Positions 51,344 through 60,748 of a stretch of 64,000 nt of DNA are shown piece by piece. Source of the DNA: Pseudomonas sp. CC120222-01a (GTDB taxonomy: Bacteria > Pseudomonadota > Gammaproteobacteria > Pseudomonadales > Pseudomonadaceae); contig NZ_QEQQ01000011.1 of assembly GCF_003097235.1 (NCBI RefSeq), positions 119,194 through 183,193 of the forward strand. Direction: 5' to 3'. The position numbers were made by a program, and so were the translations under genes. Each line of letters begins with the position of its first letter. The stretch's first letter is position 1. The notes under the pieces were generated by a model. It made no database searches, was not told where the DNA came from, and saw nothing but the letters and a program-made list of their open reading frames with translations.

Positions 51344-52834
51344 ATGTCCCTCGCCCTCGTTCACAGCCGTGCCCAGGTCGGCGTGCAGGCCCCGGCGGTC
51401 AGCGTCGAAACGCACCTTGCCAACGGCCTGCCCCACCTCACCCTGGTCGGCCTGCCGGAAACCACGGTCAAGGAAAGCAAGGACCGTGTGCGCAGCGCCA
51501 TCGTCAATTCCGGGCTGAACTACCCGCAGCGGCGCATTACCCAGAACCTCGCACCGGCCGACCTGCCCAAGGACGGCGGGCGTTATGACCTGGCCATCGC
51601 CCTGGGCATCCTCGCCGCCGATGGCCAGGTGCCGTTGCCCGCCCTGACTGAAATGGAATGCCTGGGCGAGCTGGCCCTGTCGGGCAAGTTGCGCCCGGTG
51701 CAGGGCGTGTTGCCGGCGGCACTGGCAGCGCGCGAGGCTGGCCGGGCATTGGTGGTGCCGCGGGAGAACGCCGAAGAAGCCAGCCTGGCGGGCGGGCTGG
51801 TGGTGTATGCAGTGGGGCACCTGCTGGAGTTGGTGGCGCATCTGAACGGACAGGTGCCGCTACCGCCATTTGCTGCCAATGGCCTGGTCCTGAAGCAACA
51901 GCCTTATCCGGACCTCAGCGAGGTACAAGGCCAGGTCGCGGCCAAGCGGGCATTGCTGTTGGCTGCTGCCGGAGCGCATAACCTGCTGTTCACAGGGCCG
52001 CCCGGCACGGGCAAGACGCTACTCGCCAGCCGGCTCCCGGGCCTGCTGCCACCTTTGGATGAGCATGAGGCGCTGGAAGTGGCGGCGATCCAGTCGGTCA
52101 GTGGCCACACGCCGCTGAGCAGTTGGCCGCAGCGCCCGTTTCGCCACCCGCACCATTCGGCCTCGGGGCCGGCGCTGGTAGGTGGCAGCAGCCGGCCGCA
52201 GCCAGGCGAGATCACCCTGGCGCACCATGGCGTGCTGTTTCTCGACGAGCTGCCAGAGTTTGAACGGCGCGTGCTGGAAGTGCTGCGCGAGCCGCTGGAG
52301 TCGGGCGAGATCGTGATTGCGCGGGCGCGCGACAAGGTGCGTTTCCCGGCGCGCTTCCAGCTGGTGGCGGCGATGAACCCCTGCCCTTGCGGCTACCTGG
52401 GCGACCCCACCGGCCGCTGCCGCTGCAGCACCGAGCAGATCGCACGGTATCGCAACAAGCTGTCTGGCCCGCTGCTGGACCGCATCGACTTGCACCTGAC
52501 CGTGGCCCGCGAGACCACCACGCTGAACAACCAGCCCAGTGGGGAGACCAGTGCCGATGTGGCTGTGAAGGTGGCCCAGGCTCGGGAGGTGCAGCAACGG
52601 CGGCAAGGCTGTGCCAATGCGTTTCTCAACCTGGAGGGGTTGCGCAGCCATTGTCAGCTGGCAGCGGCGGACCAAGCTTGGCTGGAAAGTGCCTGCGAGC
52701 GGCTGACGCTTTCTTTGCGGGCGGCACATCGGTTGTTGAAGGTGGCGCGCACATTGGCGGACTTGGAAGGTAGCCGGGCGATCAGCCGGGGGCATCTGGC
52801 CGAGGCCCTGCAATACCGGCCGGGCAGCAGTTAG
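51344..52834 (+). CDS. comM: ComM / YifB family Mg-chelatase-like AAA+ ATPase
   Basis: ComM is a hexameric helicase that drives branch migration during natural transformation. The 496-residue protein starts MSLALVHSRAQVGVQAPAVS, has the Lon-protease-like N-terminal domain, the Walker A GPPGTGKTLLASRLPGLLP (about residue 220), the zinc-finger-like AAMNPCPCGYLGDPTGRCRC and the C-terminal Mg-chelatase domain. In other Pseudomonas it is close to ubiK/glnK; here the flagellar and AbiE genes lie between. Confidence 0.95.
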   Translation: MSLALVHSRAQVGVQAPAVSVETHLANGLPHLTLVGLPETTVKESKDRVRSAIVNSGLNYPQRRITQNLAPADLPKDGGRYDLAIALGILAADGQVPLPALTEMECLGELALSGKLRPVQGVLPAALAAREAGRALVVPRENAEEASLAGGLVVYAVGHLLELVAHLNGQVPLPPFAANGLVLKQQPYPDLSEVQGQVAAKRALLLAAAGAHNLLFTGPPGTGKTLLASRLPGLLPPLDEHEALEVAAIQSVSGHTPLSSWPQRPFRHPHHSASGPALVGGSSRPQPGEITLAHHGVLFLDELPEFERRVLEVLREPLESGEIVIARARDKVRFPARFQLVAAMNPCPCGYLGDPTGRCRCSTEQIARYRNKLSGPLLDRIDLHLTVARETTTLNNQPSGETSADVAVKVAQAREVQQRRQGCANAFLNLEGLRSHCQLAAADQAWLESACERLTLSLRAAHRLLKVARTLADLEGSRAISRGHLAEALQYRPGSS

Positions 52835-52877
52835 ATCTTTGGGGCTGCTTTGCGGCCCCAGGATTCATCGGGAAAAC

Positions 52878-53243
52878 TCATTCACCTGCCAACGCCTCTT
52901 CAACCACCTTGAGCAGTACCTCTTCGGAAAACGGCTTACCCAGGCAAGCCTGCGCGCCATTGGCTAGCGCCGCCTGCACCGCACCTTCGTCCCAATGCGC
53001 CGACATGCCGATCACCGGCAAGCGCCAACCCCGCCGCGCCAGCTCACGCTGCACCTCCAGCCCGCTCATCCCCGGCATCTTCAGGTCGAGCAGAACGCAC
53101 CCCGCCTCACGTGCCTGGCCCGAGGCCAGAAACACCTCCCCCGTTGCGAACGCCAGGCACTCGAACCCTGCTGAACGCAGCAGGTTGCCCAGGCTTTTGC
53201 GCACCGAAGCATCGTCATCGACGATGCACACCACTCTGCTCAT
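52878..53243 (-). CDS. Single-domain response regulator (REC only)
   Basis: This 121-residue CheY-like receiver domain has the acidic pocket (IVDDDASVR, Asp9-11), phospho-acceptor Asp53 (CVLLDLKMPG) and the conserved Lys in CLGKPFSEE. It has no output domain. It overlaps the upstream response regulator by four bases, so both are made from one mRNA; it may be a phosphate sink or relay for the large histidine kinase encoded divergently. Confidence 0.9.
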   Translation of the reverse strand: MSRVVCIVDDDASVRKSLGNLLRSAGFECLAFATGEVFLASGQAREAGCVLLDLKMPGMSGLEVQRELARRGWRLPVIGMSAHWDEGAVQAALANGAQACLGKPFSEEVLLKVVEEALAGE

Positions 53244-54220
53244 GTGCCAGACCGAGCCTCGATGACGTTGTGCATGGCCACCAGCTCCAGCAGCGAGCGG
53301 GATTGCATCTTGTTCATGATGTTCTTCTTGTGCACCTTGGTGGTCACTTCACTGGTGCCGATCGCCTTGGCGATCTGCTTGTGCGACAAGCCGCCGACCA
53401 CCAGCGAGAACACCTGCCGCTCGCGCTGGGTCAGGTGCTGGTACTTTTCTTCGACTTGCCGCGCGTGCTGCCATTTGCGCCCCTCGGTCACGGCGCGTGC
53501 GCGTACCGACTCAAGCAATGCCAACAACTGGTCTTCGTCGAAGGGCTTGGTCAGGAACTCCACGGCCCCGGCGCGCATGGCCTGGACCGTCATGGGGATG
53601 GTGCCGAAACCGGTCATGAACACGATCGGCCAGGGCAGCGCCAGCCGGCGCAGCGTAGCCTGAACCTCAAGACCGGTGGTTTCGGGCAGGTGCATGTCCA
53701 GCAGCAGGCAGGCGCAGGGGCTTTCCAGGCGAGCGTCGAACAGCTCCTCGGCACTGGCAAACAGACGGTGCGGAATGTCCTGCGAACGCAGCAGGCGGCC
53801 CAGTGCCGTGCGCACCGAAGGGTCGTCGTCCACCACCAGCACAGGAACGTTCACTGCGTCGTCGAACGGTTGGCTGGCATCAACCATAGCCCCAAATGGC
53901 GACTGGCCCAGGGCCAGGCAAGGCACGTCGAAACTGACCTGCGCAGCCAGACGATAACCCCGTCGCGGTACGGTCTGGATCAGACCGCGATCACCAAAGG
54001 CCTTGCGCAGCAGCGACACCTGCACCTGCAGGTTGTTGTCCTCGACCACGGTGCCGGCCCACACCTGGCTGAACAGCTCATCCTTGCCGACCACCCGGCC
54101 CTTGGCCTTGATCAGCGTGGCCAACACCTCGAATGCACGCCCGCCCAACGGGATCGGCTTGCCATCGAGAAAGGCTTCTCGCCGCTCCAGCGACACCTGG
54201 GCATTACCGATTCGGATCAT
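53240..54220 (-). CDS. Response regulator with two DNA-binding domains (winged helix - REC - LuxR HTH)
   Basis: The 326-residue protein has three parts. An N-terminal OmpR/ToxR-type winged helix comes first (about 1-95, GGRAFEVLATLIKAKGRVVGKDELF and VEDNNLQVQVSLLRKAFGD). A receiver domain follows (about 125-240, VLVVDDDPSVR and CLLLDMHLPETTG). The last part is a FixJ/NarL-type LuxR helix-turn-helix (about 262-318, LTQRERQVFSLVVGGLSHKQIAKAIGTSE). DNA-binding domains at both ends of a receiver are uncommon. It is divergent from the giant sensor kinase, its likely partner. Confidence 0.88.
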   Translation of the reverse strand: MIRIGNAQVSLERREAFLDGKPIPLGGRAFEVLATLIKAKGRVVGKDELFSQVWAGTVVEDNNLQVQVSLLRKAFGDRGLIQTVPRRGYRLAAQVSFDVPCLALGQSPFGAMVDASQPFDDAVNVPVLVVDDDPSVRTALGRLLRSQDIPHRLFASAEELFDARLESPCACLLLDMHLPETTGLEVQATLRRLALPWPIVFMTGFGTIPMTVQAMRAGAVEFLTKPFDEDQLLALLESVRARAVTEGRKWQHARQVEEKYQHLTQRERQVFSLVVGGLSHKQIAKAIGTSEVTTKVHKKNIMNKMQSRSLLELVAMHNVIEARSGT

Positions 54221-54460
54221 GGTTTCCTCACGCGGGCACGGGCGTTTGCGCAGCCTCGGGCAGCCTAGGTGAGCAACCGCATTCAGACAATTATCCCGAG
54301 GGATAGGTTGGCCTCAGCACTATACAAGCGCCCTCCAGCCGCCAGGTATTGATAACGGACAACAGCGTGCCCGTTTCTGCCAAGCCGGCTGCAGGCCGCA
54401 TTCTTGAAGGGGCTGCTGCGTATACTCGCGCGTCAGGATGTCGCTAGCAGGGGGTGCTTT

Positions 54461-57400
54461 ATGCTCGATGAACGCCTCGCAAACAGGCCAATCGATTTCG
54501 ACCAGTCGATCGACGACGACTGGCTGAATCGCTGCGACATCACGCAACTGGGCCAGGAGGGTGAGCTCAGCTACTTCCGCTTGCGCGACCCCGCCACCCG
54601 CCAGGCCTGGATCGCCGTGCGCGCACCGCTCGAGGCCCCCGCTGCCTGCCAGCGCCTGGAGCGTGACTACCGCCTGCAGCTGGACCCGCAATGGGCGGTA
54701 ATCCCCTCGGCGTTCGTCCGTTCCGCCGAAGGCCCTTTGCTGGTGTACCCAGCCGGCCGCTCCATCGCCGACCTGATCAGCGAGGGCCCGATCGCCCTGA
54801 CAGCCTTTCTCGACATCGCGGTAAACGCCGCCAACGCCTTGGCCCAAGCCCACGAGCACAACGTACTGCACGGTGCGTTGCAGCCCGAACACGTGTGCCT
54901 GCAGCCGAACCAGCGGGTGCGACTAGGCTGCTTTCGTGCCGATACGCCAGAACTGATCAGCGAACAGGGCAATGCGCTCGGCAACTGGGCCTACCTGGCA
55001 CCGGAGCAGGTCTGCCCCCATGGCAGCAGCAGCGACCGGCGCAGCGACATCTATGCCTTGGGCGCAATCCTCTACCAGCTGCTGTTAGGCGAACTGCCGC
55101 TGGCCGGGCGCGATACCCAGCACTGGCGCCAGTTGCATGCCGGCGTCCAGCCACGCACGGCCTGTGAAGTCGACAGCCAGGTACCGCAGCCGCTCAGCCG
55201 GATCCTGGCCAAGGCCCTGGCAAAGGAACCTGACGCCCGCTACCAGAGCGCCCAGGCCCTGGCCGTGGACCTGTCCCACTGCCAACGGCAATGGGCCGCC
55301 AGCAAGACCATCGCCCCCTTCGAGCCCGGTTGCGCCGACCCGGTTTCGCCCAGTCGCGAGCGCCTGTACGGCCGCAAGGCCGAACAGAAGGTCATCGCCC
55401 TGATGCTCAATGCCCTGCGTCGCGACAGCAAGTCCCAGGTGTTGTTCATCAACGGCGCTGCTGGCATGGGCAAGTCCAGCCTGGTCGAAGCCGCACTCAA
55501 AGCCCATACCGAGGGCTATTGGGCTGTCGGTACGTGCAACAGCCCGGAACAGGCTGTGCCCTATGCCCCCTGGGTCGAGATCCTCGGTTCGCTGACCACC
55601 CAGCTGCTGGCCAAGAACAGCCAGGACCTGGACACCCTGCGCCGCGAGATCCTCCATCGCATCAAAGATCACGGTCGGTTGCTCGGCAAACTGGCCCCGG
55701 ACCTGCAATTGATCCTCGGCCCCCTGCCCGACCTGCCGGAAAAACCCACGCGCCTGGCATTGCAGAAGGCTCAGCGGGCCATCGTCGAATTCCTGCAGGT
55801 GTTCAGCCACCCTGGCCACCCGCTGACGCTGTGTTTCGATGACCTGCAGTGGGCCGACGATGCCAGCCAACAGCTGCTGGCACAGTTGCTCGCCCAGGCT
55901 CCCGAGAACCTGCTGCTGATCTTCGTCCGCCGCAACGATGCGCACACCGCAGGTACGCCACTTGCCACGCCCGCGACGATGCGCAGCATCACGCTGAACC
56001 TGCGCCCACTGACCGTCGGTGCAGTCACCGAGCTGGTCGGCGAGCGCTACCACGTCAGCCCCGACCAGGCGTTGCAAGTTGCCGAGCTGATTCACGGCAA
56101 GACCGCAGGCAACCCGTTCTTCATCAACCAGATCCTCAGGGTCATGGTCGAGGACCGGCTGTTCACCTTCGATACCCAGGCCATGCGCTGGTCGTGGTGC
56201 CTGCAAGCCGTGGCCCGGCAACGCTATTCCGACAACGTCGCCGATCTGATGATCCACCGTCTGGCACGCCTGCCAGTGCCCCAACGGGATGTGCTGCGAA
56301 TTGCCAGCGCGGCAGGCAGCCGCTGCGATGAACGCCTGCTGCTTGCACTGCTGCCGGGCAAACCGTTGAAGGCCTTGATTGACGCGGGCTTCCTGCTACC
56401 GGGCCAGAAAGGTCTGAGCTTCGCCCATGGCCGGGTGATGGAGGCTGCCTACCAGCTCACGCCTGCGCGTGATCGCGGCCAGCTGCATGCGAGCATTGCC
56501 CAGGCCATGCTCCAGGTCTGGCGCAACGACTTGCAGGAAGTTGTGTTCGAGGTCGCCAATCAGCTGCAACGCGCCAACCCACGCGGGTTTGCAGCGGATG
56601 ACTGCGATCTTTTCCTGCAGCTTTTGCGTGATGCGGCGCTGCGCTCGCGCGACACGGGCGCCTGTGAACAATCTGCGGCCTACCTGCAAACGTGCGAGCA
56701 GTTGCTGCACCAGAGTGCCACGCCGCAAAGCCACGCCACGCATGCCTTTGCCATCGCCTGCATGGCAGCAGAGTGCGACCTGCAGCTGTCGCGCATGGCT
56801 GCTGCCGAAGAACGGGTGACGGAATGCCGCCAGCGCGCACGTTCGACGCTGGAGCGTGCACAGGTATGCCGGCTGCAGGCTCGCGTGCACACCGTGCGCG
56901 GCGATTACCAGGCCGCCATCAACACCGCCGTCGCCGGCCTGGAGCTGCTGGGAATCAACCTGACTTGCGGTGTCGACCCGCAGCAGGTGGAAGCCAGCCA
57001 TGCGCATGTCCAGGCCCTGATCGAACAGCAGGGCCGCCATTGCCTGGCGTCGCTGCCGCGTGCCGAGTCGGAGGAAGTCGCGGTTGCCATTGGCTTGCTG
57101 GCCACCCTGTCGTCATCGTTTTTCGTAAAGGACGATATCTGCTTCCTGCACCTGGCCAAGCTCATGGAGTTATCGCTGTTGCACGGCGTAGCCCCAGGCA
57201 GCACCTACGGCCTGGCCTGGTACGGGGTGATGATCGCCGAGCGCTTCGGCAGCTACCACGACGGCCATGCCTGCTGCCTGGCCGCGCTCAAGCTGATCGA
57301 GCGACACGGTTTCGAGGGCGATCTCACCAGCGCGCTGCTGGCCCTGGACCAGGTCAGTGCCTGGACCTCGCCCATGGAGTTCGCCCGCCGCATGGCGCTG

Positions 57401-59500
57401 GAAGCGCTCGATTCGACACGCGTGAGCGGTGACGTGGCCATGACCTGCTATGCCTGCAACCATCTGGTTTCCGACTCCCTGTTCATGGGCCGCTATCTGC
57501 CGGAAGTGGCCGAGGAGGTGGCACAGGGCCTGGCTACCGTGCGCGGTTACGGCTACAGCGATATCGAACAGATCCTGCAAGCCCAGCAAGCATTCGTCGC
57601 CAGCTTGAGCGGCGCCCCCTGCACGATCCTGCCCGCGCCGGTGAACTCACCCACCACGTTGTTCTTCCAGCAGCTGTTCAGCGGCATGTCAGCCTTCTAC
57701 CTGGGCAATGTCGCGCAAGCCATGCACAGCCTGAACGCTGCGGGCGAAAACGCCTGGGCAGCACCGGCACATATCAACCTGGCGGACTACCACCTGTTCC
57801 GCGGCCTGGCCCTGGGCAGCCCGGAAGCCCCCGGCAGCCTTGCCGGCAAGCTGGCCGAGCTGCAGGCCCTGCGCGAGCGCTTCGGCCGCTGGGCCGGCTT
57901 CAATCCGGTGACCTTCCGCAGCAAGCTCCTGCTGATCGAAGGGGCAATTGCCAAGCTCGAGGGCGACGGCCTCGCGGCCATCCGCTGCTTCGACCAGGCG
58001 CAGATCGCCGCAACCGCCGCCGGCTTCATTCACGAACAGGCCCTGGCCCACGAGCAACTGGCCGAGGTCTGCATCCCCAGCGGGCTGATCTCCGGCGCCA
58101 ACCTGCACCTGCGTATTGCCCGCGACTGTTTCCATATCTGGGGAGCGACCGGCAAGGTGCAGCAGCTGGAGGCCTTGCATCCGTTCCTGCGCACGCAACC
58201 CGTCCAGGAGACCTACCGCGCCACCCAGCAGGCCAAGCTGGACCTCGAGGCCGGCATCGAGGCGGCGCGGGCGTTGTCCGAGGAAGTGCTGCTCGAAGGC
58301 CTGATCGAGACGCTGATGGGCCACCTCACCCAGCACTCCGGCGCCGATCATGGCGCACTGCTGATCGTCAGTGGTGCCGAGTTCCAGATGGCCGCCCTCG
58401 CCTTCATCGACGATGCCGGGCTGCACGTGAGCATGGACAACTGCCAGAAGTTCATGACCCAGGCGCCGCTGTCGATCATCAACGCCACCTTGCGGACCAA
58501 AAAGCCGCTGGTGCTCAATGATGCCCAAAGCGATTGCCCCGAGGCCTTCCGCCAGGAGCTGCACGCACGCAACGCCCGTTCGGTGCTGTGCCTGCCGCTG
58601 GTGATCCAGGGCGTGCTGATCGGCCTGGTGTACCTGGAAAACCGCCTGGTGCCGAACCTGTTCGGCAGCCAGCGCCTGGCAATGCTGGAGATCCTCGCCT
58701 CGCAGGCAGCCGTGTCGCTGCAGACGGCCAAGTTCTATACACGCCTGGCCGAGGACAACCAGGCCCGGGCGCAAATGGAAGAAGAACTGCGCCGATCACG
58801 CGCCGAACTTGCGCGCAGCGCCCACCTGCAGGTGATGAACGAGCTGTCGGCGTCCATTGCCCACGAGATCAGCCAGCCGCTGCTGGGCATTGCCTCCAAC
58901 GCTGCGGCCAGCTTGCGCTGGCTCAAGCGCGCCAAGCCCAACCTGGAAGAGGCGGTTGCTGGCCTGGAAGATATCCGCAACGACAGCGAACGTGCCGCCA
59001 ACATCGTCCGCGCACTGCGCTCGCTGGCCAAGCAGTCACCGATGCAGCTCAAGGCGGTAAAGGTCGATGAGCTGATTCGCGAGGTGCTGCGCCTGACCTC
59101 GGCCGATGCCGCCAAGCACCTGGTCGAGGTACAGACCCGATTGCAGGCAGGAGTGAGCGTGATGGCTGATCCGGTGCAGTTGCAGCAACTGGTATTCAAC
59201 CTGATTACCAATGCGCTGGAGGCCCTGGCCGGGTATCGCAGTGATGGCGTGTTGCGGATTTCATCTTCAGTGGGCGCAGAAGTGGTGGAGATCTGCGTGG
59301 ACGACAACGGGCCCGGCATCTCGATGGAAGAGCGGGCGCAGGTGTTTGACGCGTTTCATACCACCAAGGAGGAAGGGTTGGGGATGGGGCTGGCGATCTG
59401 TAGTTCGGTGGTGCAGGCCCATGGCGGGCAGTTGCAGGCGCTGGAGTCGGCGTTTGGCGGGTGCCGGATTCGCTTCACGCTGCCTGTGAGTTCTTCTTGA
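54461..59500 (+). CDS. Giant hybrid sensor: pseudokinase - AAA ATPase - helical repeats - GAF - histidine kinase
   Basis: The 1679-residue protein combines a Ser/Thr-kinase-like fold (about 20-270), a STAND-type ATPase (Walker A NGAAGMGKSSLVEA near residue 331, Walker B LCFDDLQWADD), a long helical region (about 600-1240), a GAF domain (about 1275-1420) and a histidine kinase. The phospho-acceptor is His1468 in ASIAHEISQP, with N box NLITNALEAL, VDDNGPGIS and GLGMGLAICSSVVQAHGG. In the kinase-like part HRD is replaced (VLHGALQPEHV) and DFG is missing, so it is probably a pseudokinase. The ATG at 54461 has a GGGGGTG ribosome site; an upstream ATG at 54404 is less likely. Confidence 0.9.
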   Translation: MLDERLANRPIDFDQSIDDDWLNRCDITQLGQEGELSYFRLRDPATRQAWIAVRAPLEAPAACQRLERDYRLQLDPQWAVIPSAFVRSAEGPLLVYPAGRSIADLISEGPIALTAFLDIAVNAANALAQAHEHNVLHGALQPEHVCLQPNQRVRLGCFRADTPELISEQGNALGNWAYLAPEQVCPHGSSSDRRSDIYALGAILYQLLLGELPLAGRDTQHWRQLHAGVQPRTACEVDSQVPQPLSRILAKALAKEPDARYQSAQALAVDLSHCQRQWAASKTIAPFEPGCADPVSPSRERLYGRKAEQKVIALMLNALRRDSKSQVLFINGAAGMGKSSLVEAALKAHTEGYWAVGTCNSPEQAVPYAPWVEILGSLTTQLLAKNSQDLDTLRREILHRIKDHGRLLGKLAPDLQLILGPLPDLPEKPTRLALQKAQRAIVEFLQVFSHPGHPLTLCFDDLQWADDASQQLLAQLLAQAPENLLLIFVRRNDAHTAGTPLATPATMRSITLNLRPLTVGAVTELVGERYHVSPDQALQVAELIHGKTAGNPFFINQILRVMVEDRLFTFDTQAMRWSWCLQAVARQRYSDNVADLMIHRLARLPVPQRDVLRIASAAGSRCDERLLLALLPGKPLKALIDAGFLLPGQKGLSFAHGRVMEAAYQLTPARDRGQLHASIAQAMLQVWRNDLQEVVFEVANQLQRANPRGFAADDCDLFLQLLRDAALRSRDTGACEQSAAYLQTCEQLLHQSATPQSHATHAFAIACMAAECDLQLSRMAAAEERVTECRQRARSTLERAQVCRLQARVHTVRGDYQAAINTAVAGLELLGINLTCGVDPQQVEASHAHVQALIEQQGRHCLASLPRAESEEVAVAIGLLATLSSSFFVKDDICFLHLAKLMELSLLHGVAPGSTYGLAWYGVMIAERFGSYHDGHACCLAALKLIERHGFEGDLTSALLALDQVSAWTSPMEFARRMALEALDSTRVSGDVAMTCYACNHLVSDSLFMGRYLPEVAEEVAQGLATVRGYGYSDIEQILQAQQAFVASLSGAPCTILPAPVNSPTTLFFQQLFSGMSAFYLGNVAQAMHSLNAAGENAWAAPAHINLADYHLFRGLALGSPEAPGSLAGKLAELQALRERFGRWAGFNPVTFRSKLLLIEGAIAKLEGDGLAAIRCFDQAQIAATAAGFIHEQALAHEQLAEVCIPSGLISGANLHLRIARDCFHIWGATGKVQQLEALHPFLRTQPVQETYRATQQAKLDLEAGIEAARALSEEVLLEGLIETLMGHLTQHSGADHGALLIVSGAEFQMAALAFIDDAGLHVSMDNCQKFMTQAPLSIINATLRTKKPLVLNDAQSDCPEAFRQELHARNARSVLCLPLVIQGVLIGLVYLENRLVPNLFGSQRLAMLEILASQAAVSLQTAKFYTRLAEDNQARAQMEEELRRSRAELARSAHLQVMNELSASIAHEISQPLLGIASNAAASLRWLKRAKPNLEEAVAGLEDIRNDSERAANIVRALRSLAKQSPMQLKAVKVDELIREVLRLTSADAAKHLVEVQTRLQAGVSVMADPVQLQQLVFNLITNALEALAGYRSDGVLRISSSVGAEVVEICVDDNGPGISMEERAQVFDAFHTTKEEGLGMGLAICSSVVQAHGGQLQALESAFGGCRIRFTLPVSSS

Positions 59501-59506
59501 CCTGTA

Positions 59507-59542
59507 CCGGCCCTTTCGCGGGCGTGCCCGCGAAGAGGCCAG
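59507..59542. repeat. Single REP element
   Basis: CCCTTTCGCGGGCGTGCCCGCGAAGAGGCC is a compact palindromic REP between the convergent sensor kinase and the isochorismatase gene. Confidence 0.6.
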
Positions 59543-59554
59543 CACAGGCTTACA

Positions 59555-60181
59555 TCAACGGGCGCTCAACGCTGCATAGCTGTTCATCAGGTTGCGGTAG
59601 TTGGGGATCCGCTGCGACAGCAGGTTACCCAGCCCTTCGATGTCGTTGCGCCAGTCGCGGTGCAGCTCACAGGCCACCGAGAACCAGTTCATCATCTGTG
59701 CACCCGCCTGGGTCATGCGCACCCACGCCGCCTGCTGCACGGTCTCGTTGAAGGTGCCCGAGGCGTCGGTCACCACGAACACTTCAAAGCCTTCAGCCAG
59801 CGCCGACAGGGTCGGGAATGCCACGCACACGTCGGTCACCACGCCAGCGATGATCAGCTGCTTGCGGCCAGTGGCTTTGATCGCTTTGACAAAGTCTTCG
59901 TTGTCCCAGGCGTTGATCTGGCCTGGGCGAGCAATGTACGGCGCGTCCGGGAACATCTCTTTCAGCTCCGGCACCAGCGGGCCGTTGGGGCCTTGCTCGA
60001 AGCTGGTGGTGAGAATGGTCGGCAGGCCGAAGAACTTGGCCAGGTCGCCCAGGGCCAGGACGTTATTCTTGAATTCGTTGGGCGAGAAGTCCTGCACCAG
60101 CGAGATCAGGCCAGTCTGGTGGTCGACCAGCAGCACCACGGCGTCGTCTTTGTTCAGGCGCTTGTAATCAGGTTGGCTCAT
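59555..60181 (-). CDS. Isochorismatase-family cysteine hydrolase (YcaC-like)
   Basis: The 208-residue protein is a YcaC-type hydrolase, a cysteine hydrolase family with mostly unknown substrates. Asp20 (LLVDHQTGL) and the nucleophile Cys119 (AGVVTDVCVAFPTL) of the family triad are present. The conserved Lys of the triad is not obvious to me: YIARPGQINAW lies in that region. The ATG at 60181 gives the family start MSQPDYKRLNKDDAVVLLVD. A small AraC-type regulator lies upstream on the same strand, 72 bases away. Confidence 0.85.
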   Translation of the reverse strand: MSQPDYKRLNKDDAVVLLVDHQTGLISLVQDFSPNEFKNNVLALGDLAKFFGLPTILTTSFEQGPNGPLVPELKEMFPDAPYIARPGQINAWDNEDFVKAIKATGRKQLIIAGVVTDVCVAFPTLSALAEGFEVFVVTDASGTFNETVQQAAWVRMTQAGAQMMNWFSVACELHRDWRNDIEGLGNLLSQRIPNYRNLMNSYAALSAR

Positions 60182-60253
60182 GGGGGTGACTCCTTGGGTT
60201 GGGAAAACGGGCCGGGATTTGCTCAAGGGCTTATCCCAGCGGATAGATCCGGC

Positions 60254-60616
60254 TTAAGAAAATGCCTGCGCCTGGCGCCAGGCCTTGGGCGGCTGGCCGA
60301 CCAGGCGGCTGAAGGCGCGAGTAAAATGGGCCTGGTCGCAGAAGCCGCACTCCAGGCTGACGTGGGTGATCGGTGCCTCGGTGACGAGCAGGCGCTTGGC
60401 CTTTTCCATGCGCGCCAGCAGGCGCCAGGCTTGGGGCGAAAGGCCGGTGTTGACCTTGAAGGCACGGGAGAAATGGCTGCGGGTGAGGTTGCACACAGCC
60501 GCGATCTCGATAATCGACAGCGAGCTGCGCAGCATCAGTTCCTTGGCCTGGCGCAACCTCGCGGGCGTCAGCGCGCCGGGGGTTGGCAGTGGCTCTTGGG
60601 GCGTCCCAGGGTGCAT
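60254..60616 (-). CDS. Short AraC-family transcriptional regulator
   Basis: This 120-residue protein is little more than the AraC double helix-turn-helix (SIIEIAAVCNLTRSHFSRAFK and THVSLECGFCDQAHFTRAFSR), similar in size to MarA/SoxS and lacking a sensor domain. The ATG at 60616 with AGGAG seven bases upstream is preferred over a TTG 18 bases earlier. It lies between the isochorismatase gene and a divergent GlxA-type regulator, and probably controls one or both. Confidence 0.85.
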   Translation of the reverse strand: MHPGTPQEPLPTPGALTPARLRQAKELMLRSSLSIIEIAAVCNLTRSHFSRAFKVNTGLSPQAWRLLARMEKAKRLLVTEAPITHVSLECGFCDQAHFTRAFSRLVGQPPKAWRQAQAFS

Positions 60617-60748
60617 GGCGACTCTCCTGTTCAATGGAGAAAGTCTCGCCGCCGGCCTGTGACAAAGTCCTGAGCCAAAGCTGAATTGTTCTTAATTGTG
60701 CAGCGCTGCCCTAAGATGCAGTGCTCAGGACACGAAGGGCTATGGGGT

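Noticed and set aside
52841..52860. Hairpin GGGGCTGCTTTGCGGCCCC behind comM as terminator
   Set aside because: There is no T-run after the stem and the sequence is a common fragment of REP elements in this genome, so a terminator call is not supported.
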